The notes under the pieces: generated by a model
What the model was told of the DNA's origin: nothing
The model's database searches: none
The model's input: the letters and a program-made list of their open reading frames with translations, nothing else
NCBI GenBank assembly: GCA_015663225.1
Contig: DQSO01000136.1
Coordinates: 1 to 8,449, forward strand
Direction: 5' to 3'
Length of the DNA: 8,449 nt
Source: Campylobacterales bacterium
GTDB lineage: Bacteria > Campylobacterota > Campylobacteria > Campylobacterales > QNZT01
Shown: positions 1-6,182 of the stretch, piece by piece
How positions within the stretch are numbered: position 1 is the first letter of the stretch
How the letters are laid out: every line of letters begins with the position of its first letter
Made by a program: the position numbers and the translations under genes

Positions 1-63
1 ATTTGTTGATATACGTAATAAAAACACATTTTGTCACTTAAGCATAAAGGAGTTGACTGAATT

Positions 64-80
64 TCAGGGTCAGGGTCAGG
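64..80. repeat. Hexanucleotide tandem repeat (TCAGGG, about 2.8 copies)
   Basis: The unit TCAGGG is repeated head to tail in a 17-base tract, far richer in G than the surrounding AT-rich DNA. Read in the frame of the putative gene remnant it encodes Ser-Gly repeats. It may be a simple slippage repeat or part of a small repeat element. No matching copy is visible elsewhere in the window. Confidence 0.5.
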
Positions 81-111
81 TGAACGTAATCGTGTTGAAC
101 TTAACTATTAA

Positions 112-249
112 ACCTCTTATCATGCGAAAACAATTTTCTCACATGATAACTATATAGAGAGTAAAAATCTTGTTTCAATTAAGATTGCAGAAAAGTATTA
201 TGATGGATATAGAGAAAACTCAGATTTGCATTTTAAACTATTTGGTTAG
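112..249 (+). pseudogene. Possible 3' remnant of an unidentified plus-strand gene
   Basis: This frame is open for 45 codons up to a TAG at 247-249, but has no ATG or convincing start. The same frame continues upstream across a TAA (109-111) and a TGA (58-60), and the stretch between them also reads like protein (Ser-Gly repeats, then ERNRVELNY). The translated tail contains FSHDNYIESKNLVSIKIAEK and ends in DLHFKLFG. It looks like natural coding sequence rather than a random frame, but I do not recognise the family. It stops five bases before the stop of glnS on the other strand, with a hairpin straddling both ends, as expected for a true convergent gene end. The likeliest reading is a decayed gene; chance is not excluded. 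Confidence 0.3.
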
Positions 250-260
250 TTTATTATTTT
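234..260. terminator. Weak bidirectional terminator between gene remnant and glnS
   Basis: The arms TAAACTA (234-240) and TAGTTTA (247-253) form a perfect 7-bp stem around a 6-base loop. On the plus strand it is followed by TTATTTT, giving a terminator shape for the remnant. The stem contains the remnant's stop codon and ends just beyond the glnS stop. It is almost all A-T, and there is no U tract on the glnS side, so strength is doubtful. Confidence 0.3.
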
Positions 261-2491
261 AACTTCTCTGCTACAAGGAGATTCACAACTTTTGGATTTG
301 CTTTTCCACCAGTTCTTTTTAGTACTTCTCCTACAAAGAAGCCTAAAAGTTTGCTATTTCCTGCTTTAAACTTAGCTACATTGTCTGGATTTTTTGCAAT
401 TATTTCATCAATAATAGGTAAGATATAAGAAGGGTCACTTATCTGTACAAGTCCTTTGTCAGCAACTATTTGTGTTGGATTCTCTCCAGATTTGACCATA
501 TCTTCAAACAGTTGTTTAGCAATCTTACTTGAGATTATCTCTTCATCAATCATTTTAACAAGTTGGGATATTTGCTTTGCAGAAAATTTCAGCTCATCTA
601 TGTGCATCTGTTTTAACTCTCTAGCTACCTCATTTGCAACAATATTTGCTAAGCTTATAGGGCTATTTAAAAAAGATAAAGACTCTTCATAAAATTTTGA
701 AAGATGATAATCTCTAGCTAAAGTATTAGCTATTTCACTGTTAAGTTTAAGCTCTAAAGTATACTTATCAAATACTCTCTTTTGCTCATCGCTCATAGGT
801 ACTACTTCACCTTCTACATGAACTTTTTTAGCTTGAGATTTAGTTGTTTTTTTCTTTTTAGCCCAAGAGTCTTTAAGAGCGACTATTTTATTAAATACAG
901 GTTTTTCATCACTATAATCAATAGGATCAGCATAAAAATACCCCTCTCTTTCAAACTGGAATCTCTCATCAGGTTTGTCTGTAATAACAGCAGGTTCAAC
1001 AAGAGCATTTTTTATAACTTGTAAAGAGTTTGGATTTATATCCTCTAATCCATTGGGTATTTCATCTTTGAATAGTCTGTCATAAAGCCTTATTTCTACT
1101 TTTTTTGCTTCTTTAGAGCTAACCCATTGGATAGCACTTTTTACTTTTATACCGCTACTATCTGAACCACTTTTAGACTCATGATTGTAGTTTGCTTTTA
1201 TCTCTATAATCTTGCCACTAGCATCTTTTATAACTTCCTTGCAAGAGATGATATAGGCATGTTTAAGTCTTACTGGTTGAGAAGGTGTAAGACGGTAGTA
1301 ATCCTTTGGAGGATTCTCCATAAAGTCATCACGGTCGATATAAACCTCACGAGAGAAAGGTAGTTTTCTTGAACCCTCTTTAGGTACATCATGTGGGTAG
1401 TATGGAGCATCAATATCTTCACAGCCGTCATAATTTTCAATAGTTACTTTTAGCGGATTAAGTACACACATAACACGAGGTACTTTTTTATTCAGATCAT
1501 CTCTTATGCAAAACTCAAGTTGTGCAACATCGACCATTGAGTTTGCTTTTGCTATACCTATTTGATCGCAGAAGTTTAGGATAGATTCTGGTGTATAACC
1601 TCTTCTTTGTAATCCTGCAATAGTAGGAAGACGAGGATCATCCCAGCCACTAACCACTCTATCTTCAACCAACTCTAAAAGCTTTCTTTTACTCATAAGG
1701 GTATAGTTGATATTTAGTCGTGCAAACTCATACTGGTAAGGACGAGGTGGTTCAAGTCCAAGTGTATCTAGCACCCAGTCATAAACATCACGATTGTTTT
1801 CAAACTCTAAAGTACAAAGAGAGTGAGAAACACCTTCAATATAGTCAGACAAACAGTGAGCAAAATCATACATCGGGTAAACAGACCACTTATTTCCTGC
1901 TCTAAAATGATCTGTATGTCGGATACGATACAAAAGTGGATCTCGCATTTTCATATTTGCAGCACTCATATCAATCTTGGCTCGAAGGACATGTTCACCA
2001 TCTTTAAACTCACCATTTTTCATCTGTTCAAAAAGCTTCAGATTTTCTTCAACTGAGCGATTAGCATATTTACTTCGTTTTCCTGGCTCTGTTACACTCC
2101 CTCGATACTCTCTTATCTCCTCTTCACTCAAACTATCAACATATGCCTTATCCATTTTGATAAGCTTAACAGCATAATCGTATAGTTTAGGAAAATAATC
2201 AGAAGTAAAATAGACACTATCGCCCCAGTCAAATCCAAGCCACTCTACCGCACTTTTAAGTGCATCAACATACTTTGTATCTTCTTTGGTTGGATCGGTA
2301 TCATCCATTCTAAGGTTGCAATGCCCTTTAAAATCTCGTGCGATACCAAAATTGATAGCGATAGATTTAGCATGCCCAATATGTGGGAAGCCATTTGGCT
2401 CTGGAGGAAATCTTGTAATAACCTCTTTATACTTACCTGATTTTAAGTCCTCTTCAACTATTGTTCGTAAAAAATCTTTGCTCTCGCTCAT
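254..2491 (-). CDS. glnS: Glutaminyl-tRNA synthetase with C-terminal YqeY/GatB-like domain
   Basis: Cytoplasmic class I aminoacyl-tRNA synthetase that joins glutamine to tRNA-Gln using ATP. The 745-residue product has the class I signature PEPNGFPHIGHAKS at residues 30-43 and the KMSKS-type loop MSKRK at 266-270. The beta-barrel anticodon-binding part covers roughly 340-540. Classical GlnRS ends near residue 550; here a Lys-rich linker (543-556) leads into about 175 further residues resembling the tail domain of GatB and YqeY, ending with GFFVGEVLKRTGGKANPKVV (717-736). This synthetase/YqeY fusion is a recognised form, so the length is not an error. The ATG is preceded by AAAAGG about ten bases upstream. 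The gene stands alone: the 171-base gap before it (2492-2662) holds a hairpin and AT-rich stretches such as TGATAATATG that could serve as a -10, but I could not fix a promoter. Confidence 0.96.
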   Translation of the reverse strand: MSESKDFLRTIVEEDLKSGKYKEVITRFPPEPNGFPHIGHAKSIAINFGIARDFKGHCNLRMDDTDPTKEDTKYVDALKSAVEWLGFDWGDSVYFTSDYFPKLYDYAVKLIKMDKAYVDSLSEEEIREYRGSVTEPGKRSKYANRSVEENLKLFEQMKNGEFKDGEHVLRAKIDMSAANMKMRDPLLYRIRHTDHFRAGNKWSVYPMYDFAHCLSDYIEGVSHSLCTLEFENNRDVYDWVLDTLGLEPPRPYQYEFARLNINYTLMSKRKLLELVEDRVVSGWDDPRLPTIAGLQRRGYTPESILNFCDQIGIAKANSMVDVAQLEFCIRDDLNKKVPRVMCVLNPLKVTIENYDGCEDIDAPYYPHDVPKEGSRKLPFSREVYIDRDDFMENPPKDYYRLTPSQPVRLKHAYIISCKEVIKDASGKIIEIKANYNHESKSGSDSSGIKVKSAIQWVSSKEAKKVEIRLYDRLFKDEIPNGLEDINPNSLQVIKNALVEPAVITDKPDERFQFEREGYFYADPIDYSDEKPVFNKIVALKDSWAKKKKTTKSQAKKVHVEGEVVPMSDEQKRVFDKYTLELKLNSEIANTLARDYHLSKFYEESLSFLNSPISLANIVANEVARELKQMHIDELKFSAKQISQLVKMIDEEIISSKIAKQLFEDMVKSGENPTQIVADKGLVQISDPSYILPIIDEIIAKNPDNVAKFKAGNSKLLGFFVGEVLKRTGGKANPKVVNLLVAEKLK

Positions 2492-2605
2492 TATGATTAA
2501 ACCTTTTGATTTTGTAACTTATATATATTGCATATTATCAAATTAGAGCTTATTGCCTCTTCAGTGGTGCATAAGTAGATAATCTTTTCTTCTTTGTTGT
2601 GCTAA

Positions 2606-2638
2606 AGGTATTGAACTTATAGAGATAGTCCAATACCT
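2606..2638 (-). terminator. Inverted repeat downstream of mlaE, possible terminator
   Basis: AGGTATTG at 2606-2613 and CAATACCT at 2631-2638 are perfect 8-bp complements around a 17-base loop, 25 bases past the mlaE stop. In the mlaE direction the stem is followed only by TTAG rather than a long U tract, so it is either a weak intrinsic terminator or an mRNA 3'-end stabiliser. It also lies upstream of glnS, so a leader function for glnS is possible. Confidence 0.35.
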
Positions 2639-2662
2639 AGATAAAAATTCTAAAACACTTTA

Positions 2663-3463
2663 CTACCACCCCAATAACAAAAACAGAGCTGAGATAAAAT
2701 AATCAAGTACAAATATCATAACAGCACTAGCCACAACTGCTTTTGTTGTTGCTTCTCCAACTCCTTTTGCTCCACCTTTTGTTGTGTATCCTATATATGC
2801 ACCTATGGAGCTTATAACAAAACCAAAGACTGCACCTTTAGCGATGCCTGTAAAAATTTCACTATAGTGTAGATATAGATTTATAGTTGAGATATATTCT
2901 GATGGGTTAACTCCAAGAACTTTTGTTGATATTAGGTATGCACTTATATTTCCTAAAAAGTCAAATAGAGCTACTAAAAGTGGTAGGGATATAGTTGTTG
3001 CTATGATTCTGGGAATTAGTAGATATTTCTTAGAGTCTATAGCTAGAACATCAAGTGCATCTATCTGCTGTGTTACTCTCATTGTGCCTAGTTCTGCTGC
3101 CATTGCTGAGATTGCACGGCTTGCTACCATCAATCCTGCAAATACTGGTCCTAACTCTCTTGATATAGATATAAAGATAGTATAACCCATCATGCTTTCA
3201 GCTCCAAAGTTATGAAAGCCTTGATATAGTTGTACTGCTGAAACCATACCTGTAAATATACCTGTTAGTGAGATTACACCTATTGAGCCTATTCCTACTA
3301 TTTCTATTTGTGTTAATACTTCTTTACCTCTATATGGTGGTTTGAAAAAAAGTTTAAATAATTTAAGTTGGAAGATGAAATACTTCCCTAAGGCATCAGA
3401 AAATGAGATAATTGATAAAACTGGTCTTCCAAAAATAGCTAAAAAATTTTCGATAAGTAACAT
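2663..3463 (-). CDS. mlaE: MlaE-family ABC transporter permease (phospholipid trafficking)
   Basis: Inner-membrane permease of the MlaE/YrbE family, which works with an ATPase (MlaF) and a substrate-binding MCE protein (MlaD) to move phospholipids between the membranes. Numbered from the ATG used here (266 residues), it shows the family core SRELGPV at 101-107, followed by AAELGTMRVTQQIDAL at 122-137 and the late conserved GVGEATTKAVVAS at 234-246, with several hydrophobic spans throughout. I chose the ATG at 3461-3463 because AAAGGA lies upstream (about 12 bases, a long spacing) and the length fits the family. The frame stays open to a TTG at 3500-3502 (279 residues), but that start has no ribosome-binding site and falls in an AT-rich inverted repeat. 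No mlaF or mlaD gene is adjacent, so partners must be elsewhere. Iam/Ttg2-type naming is equally valid. Confidence 0.9.
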   Translation of the reverse strand: MLLIENFLAIFGRPVLSIISFSDALGKYFIFQLKLFKLFFKPPYRGKEVLTQIEIVGIGSIGVISLTGIFTGMVSAVQLYQGFHNFGAESMMGYTIFISISRELGPVFAGLMVASRAISAMAAELGTMRVTQQIDALDVLAIDSKKYLLIPRIIATTISLPLLVALFDFLGNISAYLISTKVLGVNPSEYISTINLYLHYSEIFTGIAKGAVFGFVISSIGAYIGYTTKGGAKGVGEATTKAVVASAVMIFVLDYFISALFLLLGW

Positions 3464-3500
3464 AATAAGTCTTTTTCCTTTCAAAATAGCCCATAAATAC

Positions 3501-3540
3501 AAAAAAGTTTAACTTTAGTAAAAAAAAACTAAACTTTTTT
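3501..3540. repeat. Large AT-rich inverted repeat between mlaE and fliL
   Basis: The right arm ACTAAACTTTTTT (3528-3540) is the complement of the left arm AAAAAAGTT...TAGT (3501-3519) once a 6-base bulge is allowed, with an A-tract as loop. Inside the left arm, AAAGTTTAACTTT (3504-3516) is itself a 13-base near-palindrome. Both orientations end in a U tract, so it could act as a bidirectional terminator, but it sits at the 5' ends of both flanking genes and overlaps the -35 of the fliL promoter candidate. An operator or leader element is therefore as likely. Confidence 0.45.
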
Positions 3541-3556
3541 CAAATCTGTACGATAT
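3530..3556 (+). promoter_or_regulatory. Candidate sigma28 (FliA) promoter for fliL-acpS
   Basis: TAAACTTT (3530-3537), exactly 11 bases, then TACGATAT (3549-3556). The established FliA consensus is TAAAGTTT-N11-GCCGATAA, so the -35 matches at 7 of 8 positions and the -10 keeps CGATA at exact spacing. It lies 52 bases before the fliL ATG, and the gene is flagellar. The AT-rich context raises the chance of accidental matches. A 15-base dyad (CTGTA-N5-TACAG, 3546-3560) covers the -10. The ribosome-binding site of fliL is AAGGAAAGGA at 3594-3603. Confidence 0.5.
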
Positions 3557-3608
3557 ACAGTTAAGCGCGGGTAAATATCCGTTAATTCTAGCTAAGGAAA
3601 GGAAAATT

Positions 3609-4151
3609 ATGGCTGAAGTAGCAAATCAAGAGGAACAACAAGGACAACAACAAGGTGGAGGCTCAAGCAAGCTTCTTATTATAATAGCGAGTGTACTATT
3701 TTTGGTACTGATAGGTGGAGGTGTGGCTGCATATACTATGATGAATAGTGATGATGAAGTTATCAATGCTGCCAATAGTGCCAAAAAATCAACTATTGTT
3801 AATAAAAAATCAAATTCAAAAGAGGGTAGAAGTACAGATTATTCTCAGATGGGACCTATGTACTCACTTGATAAGTTTATTGTAAATCTATTTAGTGATG
3901 GTGGTAGTAGATATTTAAGAGTTGCAGTAAATCTTGAGCTTAGTTCTGCTGAGTTTCAACCCGAAGTTGATAAAAAACAACCACTAGTAAGAGATATAAT
4001 CATAAAGACTCTATCAGCAAAATCGTATGAAGAGATAAGTACAATACGAGGAAAAGAGGCTTTAAAAGACGAAATGGTAACTGAACTTAACACAATCTTT
4101 ACTGATGGACGAGTAGAGAACATATTTTTTACAGAGTTTGTGGTTCAATGA
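3609..4151 (+). CDS. fliL: Flagellar basal body-associated protein FliL
   Basis: Single-pass inner-membrane protein that surrounds or supports the MotAB stator around the flagellar motor. The 180-residue product has a short Gln/Gly-rich cytoplasmic N-terminus (1-20), one transmembrane helix at about 21-45, a polar linker (46-78) and the periplasmic FliL domain. Family landmarks are the YSLDKFIVNL strand (85-94), RYLRVAVNLEL (101-111), PLVRDIIIKTLSAKSYEEI (125-143) and the terminal FFTEFVVQ (173-180). The ATG follows a strong AAGGAAAGGA site. It is the first gene of an apparent two-gene unit with acpS, overlapping it by four bases (ATGA), and has a sigma28-like promoter upstream. It is divergent from mlaE. 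The motA-motB pair it would serve lies in the same window on the opposite strand. Confidence 0.93.
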   Translation: MAEVANQEEQQGQQQGGGSSKLLIIIASVLFLVLIGGGVAAYTMMNSDDEVINAANSAKKSTIVNKKSNSKEGRSTDYSQMGPMYSLDKFIVNLFSDGGSRYLRVAVNLELSSAEFQPEVDKKQPLVRDIIIKTLSAKSYEEISTIRGKEALKDEMVTELNTIFTDGRVENIFFTEFVVQ

Positions 4152-4525
4152 TTGGAATAGATGTAGTTAGTATAGATAGGTTTGAGAAGTTTTTAGATAG
4201 ATATGGATCTAAAGCCTTGGAGAGATTTTTAACTAAAGAGGAGATTAGTTTGAGATCTTCTCCTGCTAGCTATGCAGGTTTTTGGGCTGCAAAAGAGGCA
4301 GTTAGCAAAGCTTTAGGAACTGGGATTGGGAAAGATTGCAGTTTCTTTGATATAAGATTAGGGCATGATAGTAAAAATGCACCATACTTTACACTCTCTA
4401 AACAGATCATAGACAGATATAAGATAACAGATATGACACTCTCTATAACTCATGATAGTGGATTTGCAATAGCAGTAGTTTATATCGATACTCTAGAAAA
4501 AAAAGGTAAGCAACTTTCTCACTAA
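4148..4525 (+). CDS. acpS: Holo-[acyl-carrier-protein] synthase
   Basis: Cytoplasmic enzyme that transfers 4'-phosphopantetheine from coenzyme A to a serine of apo-ACP, making the carrier active for fatty acid synthesis. The 125-residue length is normal for the AcpS family. Visible motifs are the N-terminal IGIDVVSIDRF (2-12) with Mg2+-binding Asp5, and FWAAKEAVSKALGTG (45-59) with Mg2+-binding Glu50 and the conserved Lys54. Near the end is SITHDSGFAIAVV (99-111). The start overlaps the fliL stop in ATGA with no good Shine-Dalgarno, so translation is probably coupled to fliL. Its TAA overlaps the stop codon of the convergent acyltransferase gene. CoaBC, which acts in making its co-substrate coenzyme A, begins at the right edge of the window. 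Confidence 0.94.
   Translation: MIGIDVVSIDRFEKFLDRYGSKALERFLTKEEISLRSSPASYAGFWAAKEAVSKALGTGIGKDCSFFDIRLGHDSKNAPYFTLSKQIIDRYKITDMTLSITHDSGFAIAVVYIDTLEKKGKQLSH
4497..4522 (-). terminator. Candidate intrinsic terminator of the motAB-acyltransferase operon
   Basis: On the minus strand GTGAG, a 7-base loop AAAGTTG, and CTTAC form a 5-bp stem with one G-U pair (4506-4522), closely followed by eight T residues (4504 down to 4497). It begins within the TAG stop of the acyltransferase gene and lies inside the 3' coding end of acpS. The U tract is good; the stem is short. Confidence 0.4.
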
Positions 4526-4548
4526 TATAAATCTTTATGAGAGTTTTT
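4512..4548 (+). terminator. Weak candidate terminator of fliL-acpS
   Basis: On the plus strand AACT-TT-CTCA (4512-4521) pairs with TGAGAGTT (4538-4545), an 8-bp stem with a 2-base bulge and a 16-base loop, running into a T tract at 4544-4548. It overlaps the acpS stop and lies inside the end of the opposing gene. The long loop and bulge make it weak. Confidence 0.25.
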
Positions 4549-5394
4549 AAATCTCTTATGACACCAAAACCACTCATTGGGATACTTTAGTATAACTTCA
4601 CTCATAACATCAGCTTGTAGTTGATTTAGTTCATCATCACTTTTATCATGTGGATATATAGGATCTTTAAATATAACTTTATACTCATCATCAGCCCCTG
4701 TTATAAATACTGGAAGTATTGGGATATTAAATCTCTTTGAGAGAAGAGTTGAAGTTGTGAGTTGATATGTATTTACCCCTAAAAAGTTAACTTTAGTAGA
4801 GTATTTTGGATTTGTATTTTGGTCTATGACTAGTGAAGCTATGCCACCTTTTTTTAAAGCTTTGTATAGTTGTTTTACTGCTCCATATTTATCTACTACA
4901 TTGATACCATATTTTTCTCGTTGTGTTTTCATATAGTTAGTTAAATATGGATTTTTTAACTTCTGTTGCACATGAGTAGTGCTGCCAAAAAAATGACCTA
5001 TAAAAACTCCTAAAAGATCAAGATTTCCCATGTGTGCGGTTATATAGATAAATTGTTGATTTTTTTCTTGAAGTTCATCTATAAAGTGTCTGTTTTCAAA
5101 AGTAACCATGGACTCTATATCTTCTTTTTTGAGATATTGATTTTCTACGATACTGAGTATTGTAAGAAATAGTTTTTTATAGCAACTTTTTTGGATATGT
5201 TTTATTGTTTTAGTATCAATATCATTTTTATAAACTAGATTTAGATTTGCTTCTATTATTTTTTTGTTTTTACTGAAAACTAGATAGGTTAGATATGCTA
5301 AGAACTTGAACAATCCTCTTCGGATACTCTTTGGTATTAGCATGATAATATCTATTAGTGTTAGTACAAAATAGTACAAAAGTTTATCTGTCAT
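4522..5394 (-). CDS. lpxL: LpxL/HtrB-family lipid A acyltransferase
   Basis: Membrane-anchored acyltransferase of the LpxL/HtrB/LpxM family, which adds a secondary acyl chain to the lipid A precursor at the cytoplasmic face of the inner membrane. The 290-residue product has a hydrophobic N-terminal segment (about 5-40), the catalytic H-X4-D motif HMGNLD at 121-126 (His121, Asp126), a conserved VIDQN at 189-193, PILPVFI at 225-231, and the family-typical ending NEWFWCHKRFK at 273-283. Family assignment is firm; the acyl chain and the exact step (LpxL or LpxM) cannot be read from sequence. It starts 12 bases after motB with no visible Shine-Dalgarno (CTCTTTTT directly before ATG), so it probably depends on coupling to motB translation. 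Its stop overlaps that of acpS. Confidence 0.88.
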   Translation of the reverse strand: MTDKLLYYFVLTLIDIIMLIPKSIRRGLFKFLAYLTYLVFSKNKKIIEANLNLVYKNDIDTKTIKHIQKSCYKKLFLTILSIVENQYLKKEDIESMVTFENRHFIDELQEKNQQFIYITAHMGNLDLLGVFIGHFFGSTTHVQQKLKNPYLTNYMKTQREKYGINVVDKYGAVKQLYKALKKGGIASLVIDQNTNPKYSTKVNFLGVNTYQLTTSTLLSKRFNIPILPVFITGADDEYKVIFKDPIYPHDKSDDELNQLQADVMSEVILKYPNEWFWCHKRFKNSHKDLY

Positions 5395-5406
5395 AAAAAG
5401 AGTATA

Positions 5407-6174
5407 TTATTTTTTATCTAAAATACTCTTTTTCGTATCTTTTTTATTGTCTTTGTTTTTACTAAAAAAGTATAACTCTACTCTACGATTTTTTTCTCTT
5501 GAGCTTTTGGTTAGATTTGAAGCTATTGGTTCAAACTCAGCTTTACCTACAGCAGCTAGTCTTTTTGCTTCTACTCCATTTTTTATAAGCTCTTTTACAA
5601 CGGTAGTTGCACGAGCAGAAGAGAGTTGCCAGTTATCTTTAAACTCAGTGCTACTTATAGCTTGATCATCTGTATGCCCTATAACATTGATATGCAAATC
5701 TTTTGGTAGTTTGTCTATAACAAGAGCTATTCGTCTTAAAAATAGTATCGCATCAGAGTTTTTAAACTTATCATTTGCCCTTTCAAACATGATAGAAGCT
5801 GGAAGTCTTATCATAAATCCATCTTCACTCTCTTCTAAACTTATTTCACTTCCACTTGCTGATTTTATCATCTCATTTGACTCAATGATAGTTTGTTTCA
5901 TAGTTTTAAGTTTTTTTGATGTTTGTTCATCTTCTTGAACTGGTGTTGTTACTTGGATCTGTTTTTGTTGAATTTCAGTGCTTGTTTCTCCATCAAGTAC
6001 ACTCATGGCACCTTGAAGACTCCCTGCTGCTTCTTGAACTTTTTTTGCATCCATTGTTGACATAGACAAAAGAAGTACAAAAAAGCATAGTAGTAGACTC
6101 ATAAGATCACCAAAAGCAGCTAGCCAGCTTGGTAGACACTCAGGACACTCTACTTTTTTACACTTTTTACCCAT
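5407..6174 (-). CDS. motB: Flagellar stator protein MotB (PomB-like)
   Basis: Stator subunit that carries the ion-binding aspartate and anchors the MotA-MotB complex to peptidoglycan. Of 255 residues, 14-38 hold the single transmembrane helix with the ion-binding Asp23 in WLAAFGDLMSLLLCFFVLLL (17-36). A plug-like segment follows (41-57, MDAKKVQEAAGSLQGAM), then a variable linker with a Gln/Thr/Glu-rich part (63-100). The OmpA-like peptidoglycan-binding domain covers about 120-235, with VIGHTDDQ (164-171), WQLSSARATTVV (182-193) and REKNRRVEL (226-234). The C-terminus is Lys/Asp-rich. The TM region resembles Vibrio PomB more than E. coli MotB, suggesting Na+ use. Three Cys precede the helix (5, 10, 13). 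It starts eight bases after the motA stop; its Shine-Dalgarno TAGGAAAA overlaps that stop. Confidence 0.95.
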   Translation of the reverse strand: MGKKCKKVECPECLPSWLAAFGDLMSLLLCFFVLLLSMSTMDAKKVQEAAGSLQGAMSVLDGETSTEIQQKQIQVTTPVQEDEQTSKKLKTMKQTIIESNEMIKSASGSEISLEESEDGFMIRLPASIMFERANDKFKNSDAILFLRRIALVIDKLPKDLHINVIGHTDDQAISSTEFKDNWQLSSARATTVVKELIKNGVEAKRLAAVGKAEFEPIASNLTKSSREKNRRVELYFFSKNKDNKKDTKKSILDKK

Positions 6175-6182
6175 CTATTTTC

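Noticed and set aside
456..2177. Several plus-strand open frames of 60-80 codons opposite glnS
   Set aside because: They are antisense to a complete, motif-bearing synthetase, show no family-like sequence, and have no ribosome-binding sites or spacing typical of genes.
3464..3502. N-terminal extension of MlaE starting at TTG (3500-3502)
   Set aside because: The thirteen extra residues lack a Shine-Dalgarno, lie partly in an AT-rich inverted repeat, and make the protein longer than typical family members. The ATG at 3461-3463 has AAAGGA upstream.
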